From the NCBI GenBank assembly GCA_002751075.1, contig NAOQ01000496.1, forward strand, positions 33,258-48,472: a stretch of 15,215 nucleotides of DNA. The letters are read 5' to 3'. Shown here piece after piece: positions 14,904-15,215 of this stretch. Numbering within the stretch: position 1 is the first letter of the stretch; every line of letters begins with the position of its first letter. This DNA comes from Ichthyophonus hoferi. Its lineage: Eukaryota > Opisthokonta > Ichthyosporea > Ichthyophonida > Ichthyophonidae. Made by a program: the position numbers and the translations under genes. The notes under the pieces were generated by a model. That model was given only the letters and a program-made list of their open reading frames with translations, was not told where the DNA came from and searched no databases.

Positions 14904-15215
14904 CTGTAGAGGTATAAACCAATAAGAAGTTAGTATTCAAACACATAGAAAGAAACGTAACCAATTATAACTATTGCATAAAATATAATACAGAACCTAT
15001 ATCTACACGCAGGGCTTGTAGGTTAGTGCGGTGTCATCTAGGCTGTAATTTATAGATGACTGTATGGTTTTTAATTTACTACTTACCAATCATCGATAGG
15101 TTTTTTAAAAACACGCAAGGCAGTATAATATATATAATATACAACCTATACTATATACCCTATACTATATACCCTATACTATATACAACTTATACTATAT
15201 ACAACCTATACTATA
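14904..15215. other. partial intron, continues past the window
   Basis: I looked for the next upstream GCN1 exon (GLVKGLG...MMAAL type sequence) on the minus strand and found none. The 14904 boundary is the acceptor of the 30-nt exon. The far end is a minisatellite. Confidence 0.75.
15146..15215. repeat. 15-16 bp minisatellite, runs off window
   Basis: At least four units of CTATACTATATACCC / CTATACTATATACAA, the last cut by the window edge. Confidence 0.85.

Overview
The window is a piece of an AT-rich, intron-dense animal-type nuclear genome. Almost all of it is one minus-strand gene, the 3' half of GCN1 (eIF2-alpha kinase GCN2 activator, also called GCN1L1). I traced 34 consecutive coding exons, from 14903 down to the stop codon at 919-921. 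All 33 introns between them are GT-AG, and every junction keeps phase. The exons sum to 3786 nt, i.e. 1261 residues plus stop, with no internal stop or frameshift. The peptide follows the C-terminal half of animal GCN1 nearly block by block, as I recall the human protein (about 2,670 residues). The 5' half, including the start codon, lies beyond the right edge.

Layout: 1-918 is the 3' UTR and flank, with no recognisable second gene but a nested hairpin at 700-756. 919-14903 is GCN1 exons (30-219 nt) and introns (84-664 nt). 14904-15215 is an intron running off the window and ending in a 15-16 bp minisatellite. The host cannot be named from sequence alone. The high intron density, short introns, low GC and animal-like GCN1 suggest an early-branching metazoan such as a demosponge, but this is inference.

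Function: the peptide is a HEAT-repeat solenoid. Window residues about 11-300 match the part related to the HEAT domain of elongation factor eEF3 (ribosome contact). Residues about 850-1020 match the region that binds the RWD domain of GCN2. On stalled or collided ribosomes GCN1 activates GCN2, which phosphorylates eIF2-alpha and triggers the general amino-acid control / integrated stress response.

No mobile-element coding sequence, virus remnant, CRISPR array or RNA gene was recognised. The unexplained structure is in the introns. Two introns carry tandem duplications that copied a splice junction together with the exon edge (introns 4 and 6). Introns 17 and 18 have tandem units of about 100 bp. 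A GA-rich minisatellite full of donor-like sites follows exon 7. There are several perfect hairpins, and CCAAT/ATTGG pentamers are about fivefold over-represented throughout.
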